Source: Chitinophaga alhagiae
GTDB lineage: Bacteria; Bacteroidota; Bacteroidia; Chitinophagales; Chitinophagaceae
Assembly: GCF_003568665.1 (NCBI RefSeq)
Contig: NZ_QXMH01000002.1
Location: forward strand, 992,001 to 1,056,000
Direction: 5' to 3'
DNA length: 64,000 nucleotides
Shown: one piece after another, positions 36,824 through 46,735 of the stretch
How the letters are laid out: each line of letters starts with the position of its first letter
Position numbering within the stretch: position 1 is the first letter of the stretch
Made by a program: the position numbers and the translations under genes
Notes under the pieces: generated by a model
Told to the model about the DNA's origin: nothing
What the model saw: the letters and a program-made list of their open reading frames with translations, nothing else
The model's database searches: none

Positions 36824-37531
36824 TTAGTACCTGTACCCGATAATGGCAGGTTTCCTGTCTCCGGTATCACCTTCGGTGCCGGCGTAGAAAATAGTGTACA
36901 CCCCGCCGGTAACGCCCAGGTCTACTGTTTTCCTGGTCAGTTCAGTGCCGGCTGCATTTTTTACGATGATCTCGGCGGAAGAAGACGGCTCTATGGCAGT
37001 AAAGCTGTCATAGTAACCACCCATAAAGTCTTCATACATGCGGCTGGCGCTGAGTTTGGTCTCGCCAATGAAAAAGTCTACCGGGTCTGAATCTGCCACT
37101 ACATTATAAAAGCGGATATTGGCTTTGGAAGTGGAGAGGTCGGAGAAATCTTCCCGGATGGTATGCATTTTAATACCATGGGTTTGCGTGCCGTGAATAA
37201 AGAAGCTGAAGAAACGGAGCGTATCCAGTGTAATGTTGGTACTGGTCAGCAGGGTATCTGAGCCAAGGCGTTTGATATCGATCTTGGCCGGGCCCGGGTT
37301 AACGGCGCCGGCGCTTTGCCTGCCAAATTCCAGCCCTTCCCCTCTCAGCAGGTCCGTGTTATCGCGCCAGAGTGTCACTTTGTAAGAAGGTGTTGCCAGG
37401 TTAGCGAAAAATGCATAACCGTTAATATCCGGCTCCACCGGTGTATTGTTTTTCAAACAGGAAGTGAGGCCTGTTACAACGGCCACGGTCATCAGCACTG
37501 CGAGAAGTCGCTTCTTTGTTGCTAGGATCAT
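36824..37531 (-). CDS. DUF4397-like lipoprotein
   Basis: A 235-residue lipoprotein from ATG 37531 (MILATKKRLLAVLMTVAVVTG, lipobox TSC). The frame is open for 19 codons upstream. The sequence has two beta-rich halves, with ANIRFYNVVADSDPVDFFIGETKL (about 139-162) matching the DUF4397 core, in which an asparagine and PVDFF precede the second strand. Function is unknown; such proteins are secreted or surface lipoproteins. The gene lies 43 nt downstream of a beta-lactamase-like gene on the same strand and may share its transcript. Confidence 0.75.
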   Translation of the reverse strand: MILATKKRLLAVLMTVAVVTGLTSCLKNNTPVEPDINGYAFFANLATPSYKVTLWRDNTDLLRGEGLEFGRQSAGAVNPGPAKIDIKRLGSDTLLTSTNITLDTLRFFSFFIHGTQTHGIKMHTIREDFSDLSTSKANIRFYNVVADSDPVDFFIGETKLSASRMYEDFMGGYYDSFTAIEPSSSAEIIVKNAAGTELTRKTVDLGVTGGVYTIFYAGTEGDTGDRKPAIIGYRY

Positions 37532-37574
37532 GCTCTCTTTTTTTATGAATTTAAATGTTGAGTTGCTACGGTTG

Positions 37575-38852
37575 TTATTCCTTGTCATATGTTACTTTAA
37601 AACGTTGCAGATCAGGTTTGTATTTTTTCACACGCTGCAGTTCCAGCTCATATATCATCCGCCCCAGTTCTCTCAGGAAAGGCTTGCCTGTGGATTCAAA
37701 ATCGTATGTATCGTCTCCTATAACGCCGTCTTTATTGGCATACAGGGTGGCAGACAGCATAAATTCCACCCCTGTATCAAAATCCGCAAAATATGCCACG
37801 TCTGTCAAAAAGCCATACGCCCAGCCCGGTTTGTTGAAAATGCGCAGGCCGGGAGGAAGCTCCGTGGCCGCATCAGCGCCGCCCATCAGGTATTTCACGT
37901 AGTTCCGGTGAAATTCCGTGGTATCGTATACCGGGTGGCTGGTTTCCGCTGGCAGCTGTGACATATACCGGTATAAAAACCGGTAATCGTCTTCCTTTAA
38001 ACGAAATGCCTGCCCGGATGTTACACTTTCCGGAAAAATTATGCTCCTGAGCATTTGGTGAAGGTCTTTGAGCAGCAGCCGGTTCTTGGCGGAAAAATCG
38101 AAGGGCCCTTCCACCAGCTGGTTGTTGGCGTAGTGGGCGCGGCCCACGGTATCGTGCCGGGGGGCAAACGCCAGGCGGCTGGTCACATCGGGCTGGGTGT
38201 GAACAACCGTGCCGTTTTGCTCAAAACGCACGGCATTGGTATGGCGGTTGGCTTCCTGCGGCAGCGCAATATCCAGCCGGTGGCGTATCTGGGCGGCCTC
38301 GTACCCTTTTTCCCAGAGGCCGCGGTTAATGCCTTCCTGCCCCAGGAACTCGTACAGCCGGTTAAAAGCGTCGTTGTCACTGACGAGGAATATTTTTTTA
38401 ATATAATGCGCCACGGAAGGCTGCCCGTTGGCGGCCGTACTGTCTGCCATCACCGCGGGCGTGATGCCGGCCAGGCTGTCTGTGTACATGGGCGTAAATT
38501 TGTCCAGCCCCAGCCGGCCCATTTTTTCGAGGGCCAGCAGGGCGGCGGGCATCTTGACGGTGGAAGCGGGGTAGAAGTACTCTTCCGGGCGGGCGCGGTA
38601 ATAATAGTCCGTGAAAACCGGGCGGTTGCGGGCATCCCGGTCTATCTGCGTGTAGATCACCTGCAGGCGGCAGCCCTCCGGATCAGCCATTACCGGACCC
38701 AGCCGGGCGGCATGGGCGCGGAGCAGGGAATCCAGCCGGCCGGGATTTTTTTTGTCCATTGCAGGAGAATTTATGGTCCGGGATGTTTGGCAGTTCGCAA
38801 AAAAAACCAATATTGCACCTGCCATTAAAAAGCGTTGCATCATAGAAGTCAT
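37575..38852 (-). CDS. class A beta-lactamase-like serine hydrolase, secreted
   Basis: A 425-residue protein with a signal peptide and a possible lipobox (FFANC, cysteine at residue 21). The class A signatures are Ser97-Thr-Val-Lys100 (PASTVKMPAA), SDNDAFN (about 157-163) and KPGWAYGF. It is larger than a resistance enzyme (about 290 residues), and the region between motifs is expanded, so it is more likely a penicillin-binding or peptidase relative than a true beta-lactamase. Any resistance role is unproven. No promoter element was seen in front. Confidence 0.83.
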   Translation of the reverse strand: MTSMMQRFLMAGAILVFFANCQTSRTINSPAMDKKNPGRLDSLLRAHAARLGPVMADPEGCRLQVIYTQIDRDARNRPVFTDYYYRARPEEYFYPASTVKMPAALLALEKMGRLGLDKFTPMYTDSLAGITPAVMADSTAANGQPSVAHYIKKIFLVSDNDAFNRLYEFLGQEGINRGLWEKGYEAAQIRHRLDIALPQEANRHTNAVRFEQNGTVVHTQPDVTSRLAFAPRHDTVGRAHYANNQLVEGPFDFSAKNRLLLKDLHQMLRSIIFPESVTSGQAFRLKEDDYRFLYRYMSQLPAETSHPVYDTTEFHRNYVKYLMGGADAATELPPGLRIFNKPGWAYGFLTDVAYFADFDTGVEFMLSATLYANKDGVIGDDTYDFESTGKPFLRELGRMIYELELQRVKKYKPDLQRFKVTYDKE

Positions 38853-38940
38853 TTTTGAAGGCCAAAATCCTGCTCAGAATCAGTCACATATTGGATTTTT
38901 AGCTGTTTAAATCCGGGCTTTAATATATCAATTTAAATTC

Positions 38941-38948
38941 TATCTTTG
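38941..38948 (+). promoter_or_regulatory. -7 element for secDF
   Basis: TATCTTTG is an exact TAnnTTTG match, 39 nt upstream of the ATG at 38988. No clear TTTG -33 box lies at the expected distance. Confidence 0.5.
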
Positions 38949-38987
38949 CAACTCTTAAAAAATTTATATTCATAATCCGTAAAGAAA

Positions 38988-41900
38988 ATGCAACTAAAAG
39001 GACTGGTTAGATTTTTTGCTGTCGCACTGATCCTTATCTCTTTGTATCAATTGTCCTTCACGTTTGTGGTGCAGAACTATGAGAAAAAGACTAAGAGCAA
39101 GGCTGAAGAGTTTGTGGCCAAGCAATATCCCTCTGCCGAACAGAAGTACCCCGGTAACAAAGAGTTACAATCTTTCTACCAGGACACGCTGAACGACTTT
39201 GTGAAAGCGAGGATGGAAGAGTTACTGGACAGTACCAGTGGCAAACAGATTGCCGGATTCCCCTGGTTTACCACCTATACCAAAGCGAAAGAAAAGCAGC
39301 TGAACCTGGGGCTTGACCTTCAGGGCGGTATGAACGTTGTGCTGGAAGTGAGCGTGGAAGACGTGGTGCGTAACCTGGCCGGGCAATCCAAAGACCCTGC
39401 TTTCAACAAAGCCATTGAAAAAGCAAGAGAACGCAAGAAAAACAGCCAGTCTGATTTTGTTACGCTTTTCGGGGATGCTTATAAAGAAGAAGCGCCCAAT
39501 GGCAAACTGTCTACCCTTTTTGCGAGCGCTTCCCAGAAAGACATCACCTTCAACAGCAGCAACGAGCAGGTGCTGACGGTGATCCGGAACGAAGCCAAAG
39601 CCGCCATCAGGAACACTTACAAGGTACTGCAGAACCGTATTGACAAATTCGGGGTAGCATCTCCCTCCATCAACCTGGACGAGAACCGCGGCATCATTTC
39701 CGTGGAACTGGCCGGTGTGGACGATGCCGACCGTGTGCGTAAATACCTGCAGGCCAGCGCCAACCTGGAGTTCCGCGAAACGTATAAAAGCAGCGAAGAA
39801 TTTTACGTAACGGTGCTGCAGCCCATGAACGAGGCCATTAAAGTGGCCCTGGGCACTGCACCGAAAGCAGATACTACACAGAAAGACAGCGCCGCCACGG
39901 CCGCCGCAGCCCCTGCCTCCGCAGACTCTACGGCCAGCCTGAGCAGCCTGCTGGCTAAAGATTCCGGCAAAGGCGCCCTCACCGGCGATTCCGCCAAACT
40001 GCTGGAAGCACAGGCCGCCCGCGAGAACCCGCTGTTCACCATCTTCATGCCCAACGCTACCCAGCAGGGCATTGTACCCAGCTCTACGCTCGGTTACATG
40101 GCCCCCAGGGATACCGCCACTTTCCGCAGGTACATCGAAATGCCGGCCGTGAAAGCGGCCATGCCGAAAGACCTGGTGTTCGTGTACGGCCCTTCCAACA
40201 AGGAAGACCGTAACCAGCCCCTGCAGGTGTACGGCATCAGGGTAAACCCGGCCAACCCCAAAGCCCGCATCACCGGTGAAAGGGTGATAAAGGCCAAGGC
40301 TGACTTCGGGCAGGACAACCAGGTGGAAGTATCCATGAGCATGGACCCCACCGGCACCCGTGACTGGCGGAACCTGACCCGCGCGCTGAAACCCACTAAT
40401 CCCAACGATCCGCGTACCTTCAACTACGTGGCCATTGTGCTGGACAACGTGGTGTACACCGCCCCCTCCATCAACACCGAAATTCCCAACGGGAACTCCT
40501 CCATCAGCGGTAACTTCACCACCGAAGAGGCGGATGACCTGGCCAACATCCTGATGTCTGGCAGAATGCCCGCCCCCGCCAAAATTGTGCAGGAGCAGGT
40601 AGTAGGGCCTACCCTCGGGCAGGAATCCATTGAAGCCGGTGCAAAATCTTTTATCATATCGTTTGCGGTGATCTTCATCCTCATGCTGGTGTACTTCAAC
40701 ACCGGCGGCTGGGTGGCCAACATCGCGCTGATCCTCAACCTGCTGTTTACCGTAGGCATCCTGGCCTCGCTGGGCGCCACATTGACCATGCCCGGTATTG
40801 CCGGCCTGGTGCTGACCATCGGTATGGCAGTGGATACGAACGTAATTATATTTGAAAGGATCAAGGACGAGCTGAGCCGTGGCAAAACCTACCAGCAGGC
40901 CGTGGAAGACGGCTACAAGCGCTCCTACGCGCCGGTGCTGGACGGTCACATCACCTCCCTGCTCACCGCCTGCATCCTGTTCTACTTCGGCCTCGGCCCC
41001 GTACTGGGCTTTGCCACCACGCAGATCATAGGCCTGCTGCTCTCCCTGTTCTGCGGTATATTGGTATCCCGTATGATCACCGACTGGTGGACCAACAAAA
41101 AACGCCACCTGGAGTACTTCACACCGATCAGCCGCCGTATTTTCAAACATGCCAATTACGACTTTGTAGGCATGCGCAAATACACCTACATCATTTCCGC
41201 TATTGTGCTGGTGCTGGGCATCGGCTCCTTCTTCAACGGCTTTGACCGCGGGGTGGACTTCAACGGCGGCCGCAGCTACACCGTACGTTTCGACAAACCG
41301 GTGAACCGCGCTGACGTACATGAAGCGCTGAACAAGGAATTTGAATCAGAGACCTTTGTAAAGACCATTGGCGATAACAACCAGCTGAACATCACCACGT
41401 CTTACAAAGTAGACGAAAATACAGACGAGGCCGCAGCAGAAGTGCTGACCAAGCTGCACAACGGCCTGAAGCCTTTCTATGGCGGCGATATTGACCAGCA
41501 GGCATTTGTCAGCAGGTTCCTGGTAGGCTCGCAAACGGTGGCGCCTACTATCTCTGACGACCTCCGCCAGGGCGCTATCAAGGCCACCGTACTGTCCCTG
41601 CTGGTGGTGTTCCTGTACATCCTGCTGCGCTTCAATAAATGGCAATACTCCATCGGTACCATTTTCTCCCTGCTGCACGACGTGCTCGTAACGCTGGCCG
41701 TGTTCTCGTTCTGCCGCAACTGGGTGCCGTTTGCGCTGGAAATTGACCAGCACTTCATTGCGGCCATCCTGACGGTGATCGGTTTCTCCATGAACGATAC
41801 GGTGATCGTATTTGACAGGATCCGCGAGAACTTCCGCCTCACCAAGAATACCGATACCAAGTTCGTGATCAACCGCGCCATCAACGAAACGTTGAGCCGT

Positions 41901-42134
41901 ACCATCATGACCTCCGTAACGGTGTTCCTCACCATTCTCATCCTCTTCATCTTCGGTGGTGAAGTAACCCGCGGCTTTGCCTTCGCTATGCTGATCGGCG
42001 TGCTCACCGGCGCTTACTCCTCTATTTTTGTGGCAGCCCCCATTTTGGTGGACTTCGACAAAAAGAACACCCTTGCACAGGAGAAAGAAGCCGTGAAGAT
42101 CGAGAAAGCACCGCCTTTGGTGAGAGGGAAATAA
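38988..42134 (+). CDS. secDF: fused protein translocase subunit SecDF
   Basis: A 1048-residue membrane protein joining SecD and SecF, as is usual in Bacteroidota. The SecD half shows LNLGLDLQGGMNVVLEV, the P1 periplasmic domain, and membrane segments with TIGMAVDTNVIIFERIKDEL; the SecF half shows FDRGVDFNGGRSYTVRF and MNDTVIVFDRIREN. Twelve membrane helices are expected. It uses the proton motive force to pull secreted proteins through SecYEG. An Ala-, Ser- and Thr-rich segment (about residues 290-340) inside P1 is longer than in the E. coli protein. A -7 element precedes it. Confidence 0.96.
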   Translation: MQLKGLVRFFAVALILISLYQLSFTFVVQNYEKKTKSKAEEFVAKQYPSAEQKYPGNKELQSFYQDTLNDFVKARMEELLDSTSGKQIAGFPWFTTYTKAKEKQLNLGLDLQGGMNVVLEVSVEDVVRNLAGQSKDPAFNKAIEKARERKKNSQSDFVTLFGDAYKEEAPNGKLSTLFASASQKDITFNSSNEQVLTVIRNEAKAAIRNTYKVLQNRIDKFGVASPSINLDENRGIISVELAGVDDADRVRKYLQASANLEFRETYKSSEEFYVTVLQPMNEAIKVALGTAPKADTTQKDSAATAAAAPASADSTASLSSLLAKDSGKGALTGDSAKLLEAQAARENPLFTIFMPNATQQGIVPSSTLGYMAPRDTATFRRYIEMPAVKAAMPKDLVFVYGPSNKEDRNQPLQVYGIRVNPANPKARITGERVIKAKADFGQDNQVEVSMSMDPTGTRDWRNLTRALKPTNPNDPRTFNYVAIVLDNVVYTAPSINTEIPNGNSSISGNFTTEEADDLANILMSGRMPAPAKIVQEQVVGPTLGQESIEAGAKSFIISFAVIFILMLVYFNTGGWVANIALILNLLFTVGILASLGATLTMPGIAGLVLTIGMAVDTNVIIFERIKDELSRGKTYQQAVEDGYKRSYAPVLDGHITSLLTACILFYFGLGPVLGFATTQIIGLLLSLFCGILVSRMITDWWTNKKRHLEYFTPISRRIFKHANYDFVGMRKYTYIISAIVLVLGIGSFFNGFDRGVDFNGGRSYTVRFDKPVNRADVHEALNKEFESETFVKTIGDNNQLNITTSYKVDENTDEAAAEVLTKLHNGLKPFYGGDIDQQAFVSRFLVGSQTVAPTISDDLRQGAIKATVLSLLVVFLYILLRFNKWQYSIGTIFSLLHDVLVTLAVFSFCRNWVPFALEIDQHFIAAILTVIGFSMNDTVIVFDRIRENFRLTKNTDTKFVINRAINETLSRTIMTSVTVFLTILILFIFGGEVTRGFAFAMLIGVLTGAYSSIFVAAPILVDFDKKNTLAQEKEAVKIEKAPPLVRGK

Positions 42135-42158
42135 CTGATGATGCATTCTTTATAATAG

Positions 42159-42190
42159 GGGCTGACCAAAAATAATGGTCAGCCCTCATT
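42159..42190 (+). terminator. terminator hairpin after secDF
   Basis: GGGCTGACCA and TGGTCAGCCC form a 10-bp stem with a 7-nt loop. The T-tract that follows is short and interrupted (TCATTTATTT). Confidence 0.65.
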
Positions 42191-42271
42191 TATTTGGGTA
42201 CCTGTCATCGTGTAAGCAATTCTCAAGCCTTTCATTTTACTTTTAAGCCGCCCCGTCTTACGGCAACGCAT

Positions 42272-42303
42272 AAAAAAAGCCCTTCCGCTCCGGAAGGGCT
42301 TTT
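42272..42303 (-). terminator. Rho-independent terminator after the IscA-type gene
   Basis: On the minus strand AAAAGCCCTTCCG pairs with CGGAAGGGCTTTTTTT across a 3-nt loop, with a following U-run. Confidence 0.85.
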
Positions 42304-42320
42304 CCAAAAGATGCTCAATA

Positions 42321-42665
42321 TTACACCGCGAAAGAAGTGCCACATCCGCAACTGGACGTAGCATTCGGATTTGTAAACGTAAAACCGCGGGCATTCAGGC
42401 CCTGGGCAAAGTCTACTTCCATACCCAGCAGGTAAATGCCGTGGGCCTTTTTCATGACAACAGGGATGCCTTCGATCTCGTACACTTCATCGTCTTCCAT
42501 TTTGGCATCAAAGCCCAGTACATAAGAAAGCCCGGAACAACCGCCGCCCTTTACGCCAATACGCAGGTACTGGGATTGGTCAAAGCCTTCCTCCGAACGG
42601 AGGCGCTGCAGCTCCTGTATGGCGCCGGTGGTCAATTTTATAGGTGATTGTGCTATTGTTTCCAT
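42321..42665 (-). CDS. IscA/HesB/ErpA-type iron-sulfur cluster assembly protein
   Basis: A 114-residue A-type carrier with the three family cysteines: Cys43 in GGGCSG and Cys106/Cys108 in SSCGCGTSF. It should accept and hand on Fe-S clusters in the cytoplasm. Which client or cluster type is served (IscA, ErpA or SufA role) is not visible, since the other isc/suf genes are not here. A -7 element lies 25 nt upstream. It forms its own unit. Confidence 0.93.
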   Translation of the reverse strand: METIAQSPIKLTTGAIQELQRLRSEEGFDQSQYLRIGVKGGGCSGLSYVLGFDAKMEDDEVYEIEGIPVVMKKAHGIYLLGMEVDFAQGLNARGFTFTNPNATSSCGCGTSFAV

Positions 42666-42690
42666 CTTGAAAATGCATTTATATTCCCTG

Positions 42691-42698
42691 CAAAAATA
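42691..42698 (-). promoter_or_regulatory. -7 element for the IscA-type gene
   Basis: On the minus strand TATTTTTG matches TAnnTTTG exactly, 25 nt before the ATG at 42665. Confidence 0.5.
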
Positions 42699-42794
42699 CG
42701 AAAAAATTACGGATGCCTGTTACCCCGGCATGCCCGGCCGGAAACATGAAAATTAATGGGCATACTTCAAAAATGTATGTAATTTGTTACGCAT

Positions 42795-45587
42795 ATGCGA
42801 AAAGTTCTATGCCTCGTATTGGCGGCAGGCCTCGCGCAACAGGCTGCCGCCCAGCAATTTGGCGGCAACCTGCCCTCCCTGAAATGGCAGCAGATCAATA
42901 CAGATACGGTACGCGTAATTTTTCCCCGCGGCATGGAAGCGTATGGCCGGCGGGTGGCGGATATTACCAGCCATGTAAGCCGGTACCACCGGGCTTCCGT
43001 TGGCCCGCTGCAGCAAAAAGTGAGCATAGTGCTGCAAAACCAGACCCTGCAATCTAACGGGTACGTGCAGCTGGGGCCTTTCCGTTCCGAGTTCTTTATG
43101 ACGCCCCCGCCTTCCAGCAACAACGTAGGCTCCCTCAACTGGGCAGACCAGCTGGCCCTGCATGAGTACCGCCACGTGCTGCAGAACGCCAACTTCCGCA
43201 AGGGGGTGAGCAAGGTGTTCTACTACCTGTCCGGGGAGCTGGGCCAGGCGGCCGTTACCAATATTGCCGTGCCCAACTGGTTTTGGGAAGGAGACGCCGT
43301 AGTGACGGAAACCGCCCTCAGCCAGCAGGGCAGGGGGCGCCTGCCGGCATTTTTCAACGGCTTCAGGGCCTTGCACCTGGCCGGCAGGAACTATTCCTAC
43401 ATGCAGGTGCGCAACGGCTCTTACCGCCGCTTTACGCCTGACCATTACGCTACCGGCTACCTCATGACCAGTTACGGCCGGCTGCAATACGGGCCTGATT
43501 TCTGGAACGGGGTAACAGACGATGCGGTGCGCTACCGCCGCCTGTTCTATCCCTTCTCCCAAAGCCTTAAACACCGCACGGGCAAAAATGCGGCGGCATT
43601 CTTCAAGGCCTCCCTGAACAGCTATACGCAACACTGGCCGGCCGCCGCCCCGCAGCCGGCAGACACGCTCACACCCGCCACCCGTACTTATACAGACTAC
43701 CGCTATGTATATGCGGACGGCAGCGGCGGCCTCATTGTATCCAAACGCTCCTACAAAACCATCCCCGCTTTTTACGCTATCAGCGCAAACGGGGAGGAAA
43801 CCCGCATTACCGCGCCGGGCCTGGGCTTTGACGATTATTTCAGCTACCGCAACGGCCATCTGCTGTGGACGGAGAGCCGCTACAGCGCCCGCTGGGGCTG
43901 GAAAGACTATTCCCTGGTACGGGTGCATGACCGGGCCACCGGCCAAACCCGCACCCTGCGCCACGAGCGCCGCTGCTTTTCGCCAGACCTTTCATTTGAC
44001 GGCCGGAGCATAGCGGTAGCGGCCGTTACGGAAAACCAGCAATACCACATTGAAATACTGGACGCCGCCAGCGGCGCCATCCTGCGCAAGCTGCCCAACC
44101 GGGAAAACTGGTATTACACCTACCCCAGGTTTGCGCCGGGAGACAGCCTGATCATCAGCGCCGTGCGGGACCAGGCGGGTAATATGGCGCTCATCAGCCA
44201 GTCCATCGCAACCGGTGAAACAACCATACTCGCGCCCTTCCGGGTGCAAACCATCGGCATAGCCGCCGTGGAAGGGGAGCAGGTGTATTTTACGGCGGCC
44301 TTCGGGGACGCGGACAATGTATACCGCCTGTCTCTCCGCCAGCCCGCCGCCATGGAGCAGGTGACCCGCCGCCCCAACGGGGTGCAGCATATGGCCCTCA
44401 CCGGCGGCGGCATTGTATACAGTGAATTTACGGCAGACGGCTACAAACTGCTGAAAAGCCCCCTTGAGCCGCAACCCTTCCGGGAAACGGGCCATAACGC
44501 CTGGTTAAAGCCCGATTTTGGCGAGGGAGGGGATATACTGGATAAAGTGCCCGCCCGGGAATATGAGGTGCGCAAATACCCTAAAACGCACCGTATTTTC
44601 AATTTCCACAGCTGGCTGCCCCGTATAGATGACCCGGACTATGGCCTGTACCTCTACGGCGAAAATGTGCTCAGTACCCTGCAGACCACGGCCGGCGCGT
44701 CTTACAACATTAACGAGAACAGCCCCGAGGTAAGCGCGGCGCTGCTGTACGGCGGCTGGTTCCCCTACCTGCGTACGGGAGCGGATTACCGCATGCGGCG
44801 CAAGCTACAGGTGAGTGATACCGTGAGCCTGGAATGGAACGAGCTGGACTGGTACGGCGGCTTCAGCATCCCGCTGAACCTCAGCGCCGGCAAGTATTAC
44901 CGCTCCCTCAGCCTGGGCGCCAACTACCATTACCTGAGCCGCGCCCGCACCCCCCGCTCCAAATACCGCTTCCGGGATGACAAGGTGCAGTACGTAGACG
45001 CCGCTTTTACCTTCAGCAACCAGCGCATCAGGGCCTTTCAGAACATCTACCCGCATTTTGCTCAGATCTTGCAGCTGCGGTACAACAAGGCGGTGAACAA
45101 CGTGCCCGCGGAGCAGTGGCTGGGCCGCCTGGACCTTTACCTGCCGGGCTTTTCCGCCAATCACAGCCTGGTGCTGCAAGGCATGTACCAGCAGCGGGAT
45201 ACCATGCTGCGGTACGCTTTCACAGATCACTTCGTATATGCGAGAGGATATGAAAAACCTTTCTACGAACATATCTATAAAGCCGGGGCCAATTATCATT
45301 TCCCTATTTGTTACCCGGACTGGGGTTTTGCCAACCTGCTGTACTTTATGCGGCTGCGCGGGAACGTGTTTTATGACCACAGCATAGCCTACAACTTTCG
45401 GAGCAGGCAGGATGTTACTTATGCATCTGCCGGGGGAGAGTTTTTTTTCGACACCAAACTGGGGAACGTGCTGCCTTTTACATTCGGCATGCGTTACAGC
45501 CACCTGCTGCATACAGACCCGGTAGACCCTTTGCGGAAAAACAGGTTTGAAGTGATAGTGCCCCTGCAGCAATTGTTTTCTTATTAA
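42795..45587 (+). CDS. predicted metallopeptidase/beta-propeller/outer-membrane barrel protein
   Basis: A 930-residue secreted protein (MRKVLCLVLAAGLAQQAAAQ). I do not know its function. Three parts are visible: an N-terminal gluzincin-like domain with HEYRH at 123-127 and WFWEGDAVVTE (162-172), which supplies a plausible third ligand Glu165; a middle region of about 290-580 with repeating blade-like segments, such as GLGFDDYFSYRNGHLLWTES and CFSPDLSFDGRSIAVAAV, reminiscent of a TolB/PD40 propeller; and a C-terminal region of about 600-930 rich in amphipathic strands (YYRSLSLGANYHYLSR, FTFGMRYSHLL) suggesting a membrane barrel. The AI-2E transporter gene starts 10 nt after its stop. Confidence 0.7.
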   Translation: MRKVLCLVLAAGLAQQAAAQQFGGNLPSLKWQQINTDTVRVIFPRGMEAYGRRVADITSHVSRYHRASVGPLQQKVSIVLQNQTLQSNGYVQLGPFRSEFFMTPPPSSNNVGSLNWADQLALHEYRHVLQNANFRKGVSKVFYYLSGELGQAAVTNIAVPNWFWEGDAVVTETALSQQGRGRLPAFFNGFRALHLAGRNYSYMQVRNGSYRRFTPDHYATGYLMTSYGRLQYGPDFWNGVTDDAVRYRRLFYPFSQSLKHRTGKNAAAFFKASLNSYTQHWPAAAPQPADTLTPATRTYTDYRYVYADGSGGLIVSKRSYKTIPAFYAISANGEETRITAPGLGFDDYFSYRNGHLLWTESRYSARWGWKDYSLVRVHDRATGQTRTLRHERRCFSPDLSFDGRSIAVAAVTENQQYHIEILDAASGAILRKLPNRENWYYTYPRFAPGDSLIISAVRDQAGNMALISQSIATGETTILAPFRVQTIGIAAVEGEQVYFTAAFGDADNVYRLSLRQPAAMEQVTRRPNGVQHMALTGGGIVYSEFTADGYKLLKSPLEPQPFRETGHNAWLKPDFGEGGDILDKVPAREYEVRKYPKTHRIFNFHSWLPRIDDPDYGLYLYGENVLSTLQTTAGASYNINENSPEVSAALLYGGWFPYLRTGADYRMRRKLQVSDTVSLEWNELDWYGGFSIPLNLSAGKYYRSLSLGANYHYLSRARTPRSKYRFRDDKVQYVDAAFTFSNQRIRAFQNIYPHFAQILQLRYNKAVNNVPAEQWLGRLDLYLPGFSANHSLVLQGMYQQRDTMLRYAFTDHFVYARGYEKPFYEHIYKAGANYHFPICYPDWGFANLLYFMRLRGNVFYDHSIAYNFRSRQDVTYASAGGEFFFDTKLGNVLPFTFGMRYSHLLHTDPVDPLRKNRFEVIVPLQQLFSY

Positions 45588-45597
45588 ACCAACTGCC

Positions 45598-46650
45598 ATG
45601 AAACCAGTGAGCAACAAGCCGCCTTTTTATATCAAACTCAGCCATGTGCTGCTGAGCCTGGTGCTGATAGTGGTGATACTCCGTACCACCAAAGACATAC
45701 TGGCGCCGGTAGCGTTCGGGTTCATCTTTGCCATACTGCTGCTGCCGGTGGCGCAGGGGCTTGAAAAACTGCGCCTGTCACGCGGGCTGGCCGCTACCCT
45801 CGCCGTGCTGCTGTTCATCCTCTGCATGTTCGGGCTGATCTATTTTATTTCCTGGCAGATGTCTTCTTTCCTGACAGACCTGCCGCAACTGGAAAAAAGA
45901 TTGATGCAGCAGGCTAACGCGCTTACCCTGTGGATCGATGAAAAATTCCAGGTGGATTCAGCACAGCAGATCGCGTGGATCAATGAGACGGCGGCCAAGA
46001 GCATTGCCACCGTGTCCCAGTTTGTGGTGAACGCGGTGTCTTCCGTTTCTTCCGTGCTCATCTTCCTGGTGTTCATCCCGCTGTATACTTTCTTTTTGCT
46101 GTTTTACCGCCGCCTGCTGGTCAATTTCCTGCTGCGGCTGTTCCGCCGGGAAGATGCGGACAATGTACACGCAGTGATAGCCCACGGCCGCGTGGTGATC
46201 AAAAGTTACGTGGTGGGCCTGTTCATTGAAATGGTGGTGGTAGCCCTGCTGAACGTAACGGCCCTGCTGTTGCTGGGCGTGCAATACGCGGTGCTGCTGG
46301 GTACGCTGGGTGCTATTTTTAATGTGATCCCGTACCTGGGCATGGTGGTGACCATCATCATCACGCTGCTGGTAACCCTTACCACGGCTACGCCGGTGCT
46401 GGCCTTATGGGCGGTGGTGGCCCTGTTTGCCATTCATTTGCTGGATGCTAACGTATTGCTGCCGCGGATAGTGGGGTCTAAAGTGTCTATCAACGCCATG
46501 ATCACGCTGCTGGGCGTATTTATAGGCAGCATGATATGGGGCATTGCGGGCATGTTCATTTCCATTCCCGCCATGGCGCTGCTTAAAATCATCTTTGACC
46601 GTATCCCGAACATGAAACCCTGGGGTATTTTGATGGGCTCGGGAGAATAG
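45598..46650 (+). CDS. AI-2E family transporter
   Basis: A 350-residue membrane protein with seven or eight helices. The family's paired N-terminal helices (HVLLSLVLIVVILRTT and AFGFIFAILLLPVA), a soluble loop with LPQLEKRLMQQANALTLWIDEKF, and C-terminal helices (YLGMVVTIIITLLV and SINAMITLLGVFIGSMIWGIAGMFISIP) are all clear. Members include TqsA and sodium/proton or autoinducer exporters; the substrate is not known here. Only 10 nt separate it from the metallopeptidase/barrel gene, so they are probably co-transcribed. Confidence 0.92.
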   Translation: MKPVSNKPPFYIKLSHVLLSLVLIVVILRTTKDILAPVAFGFIFAILLLPVAQGLEKLRLSRGLAATLAVLLFILCMFGLIYFISWQMSSFLTDLPQLEKRLMQQANALTLWIDEKFQVDSAQQIAWINETAAKSIATVSQFVVNAVSSVSSVLIFLVFIPLYTFFLLFYRRLLVNFLLRLFRREDADNVHAVIAHGRVVIKSYVVGLFIEMVVVALLNVTALLLLGVQYAVLLGTLGAIFNVIPYLGMVVTIIITLLVTLTTATPVLALWAVVALFAIHLLDANVLLPRIVGSKVSINAMITLLGVFIGSMIWGIAGMFISIPAMALLKIIFDRIPNMKPWGILMGSGE

Positions 46651-46735
46651 GGGAAGGGCTGTTTTCAGGGAGATCGTTCTAATCGCTCACAGGCACTGCG
46701 GCGGCGCCGGGAATTGCTGTGGGGGCCGGCCGCCC

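Noticed and set aside
39222-41321. 699-codon minus-strand frame opposite secDF
   Set aside because: Very rich in Val, Gly and His, with no motif, and it lies opposite a certain SecDF gene.
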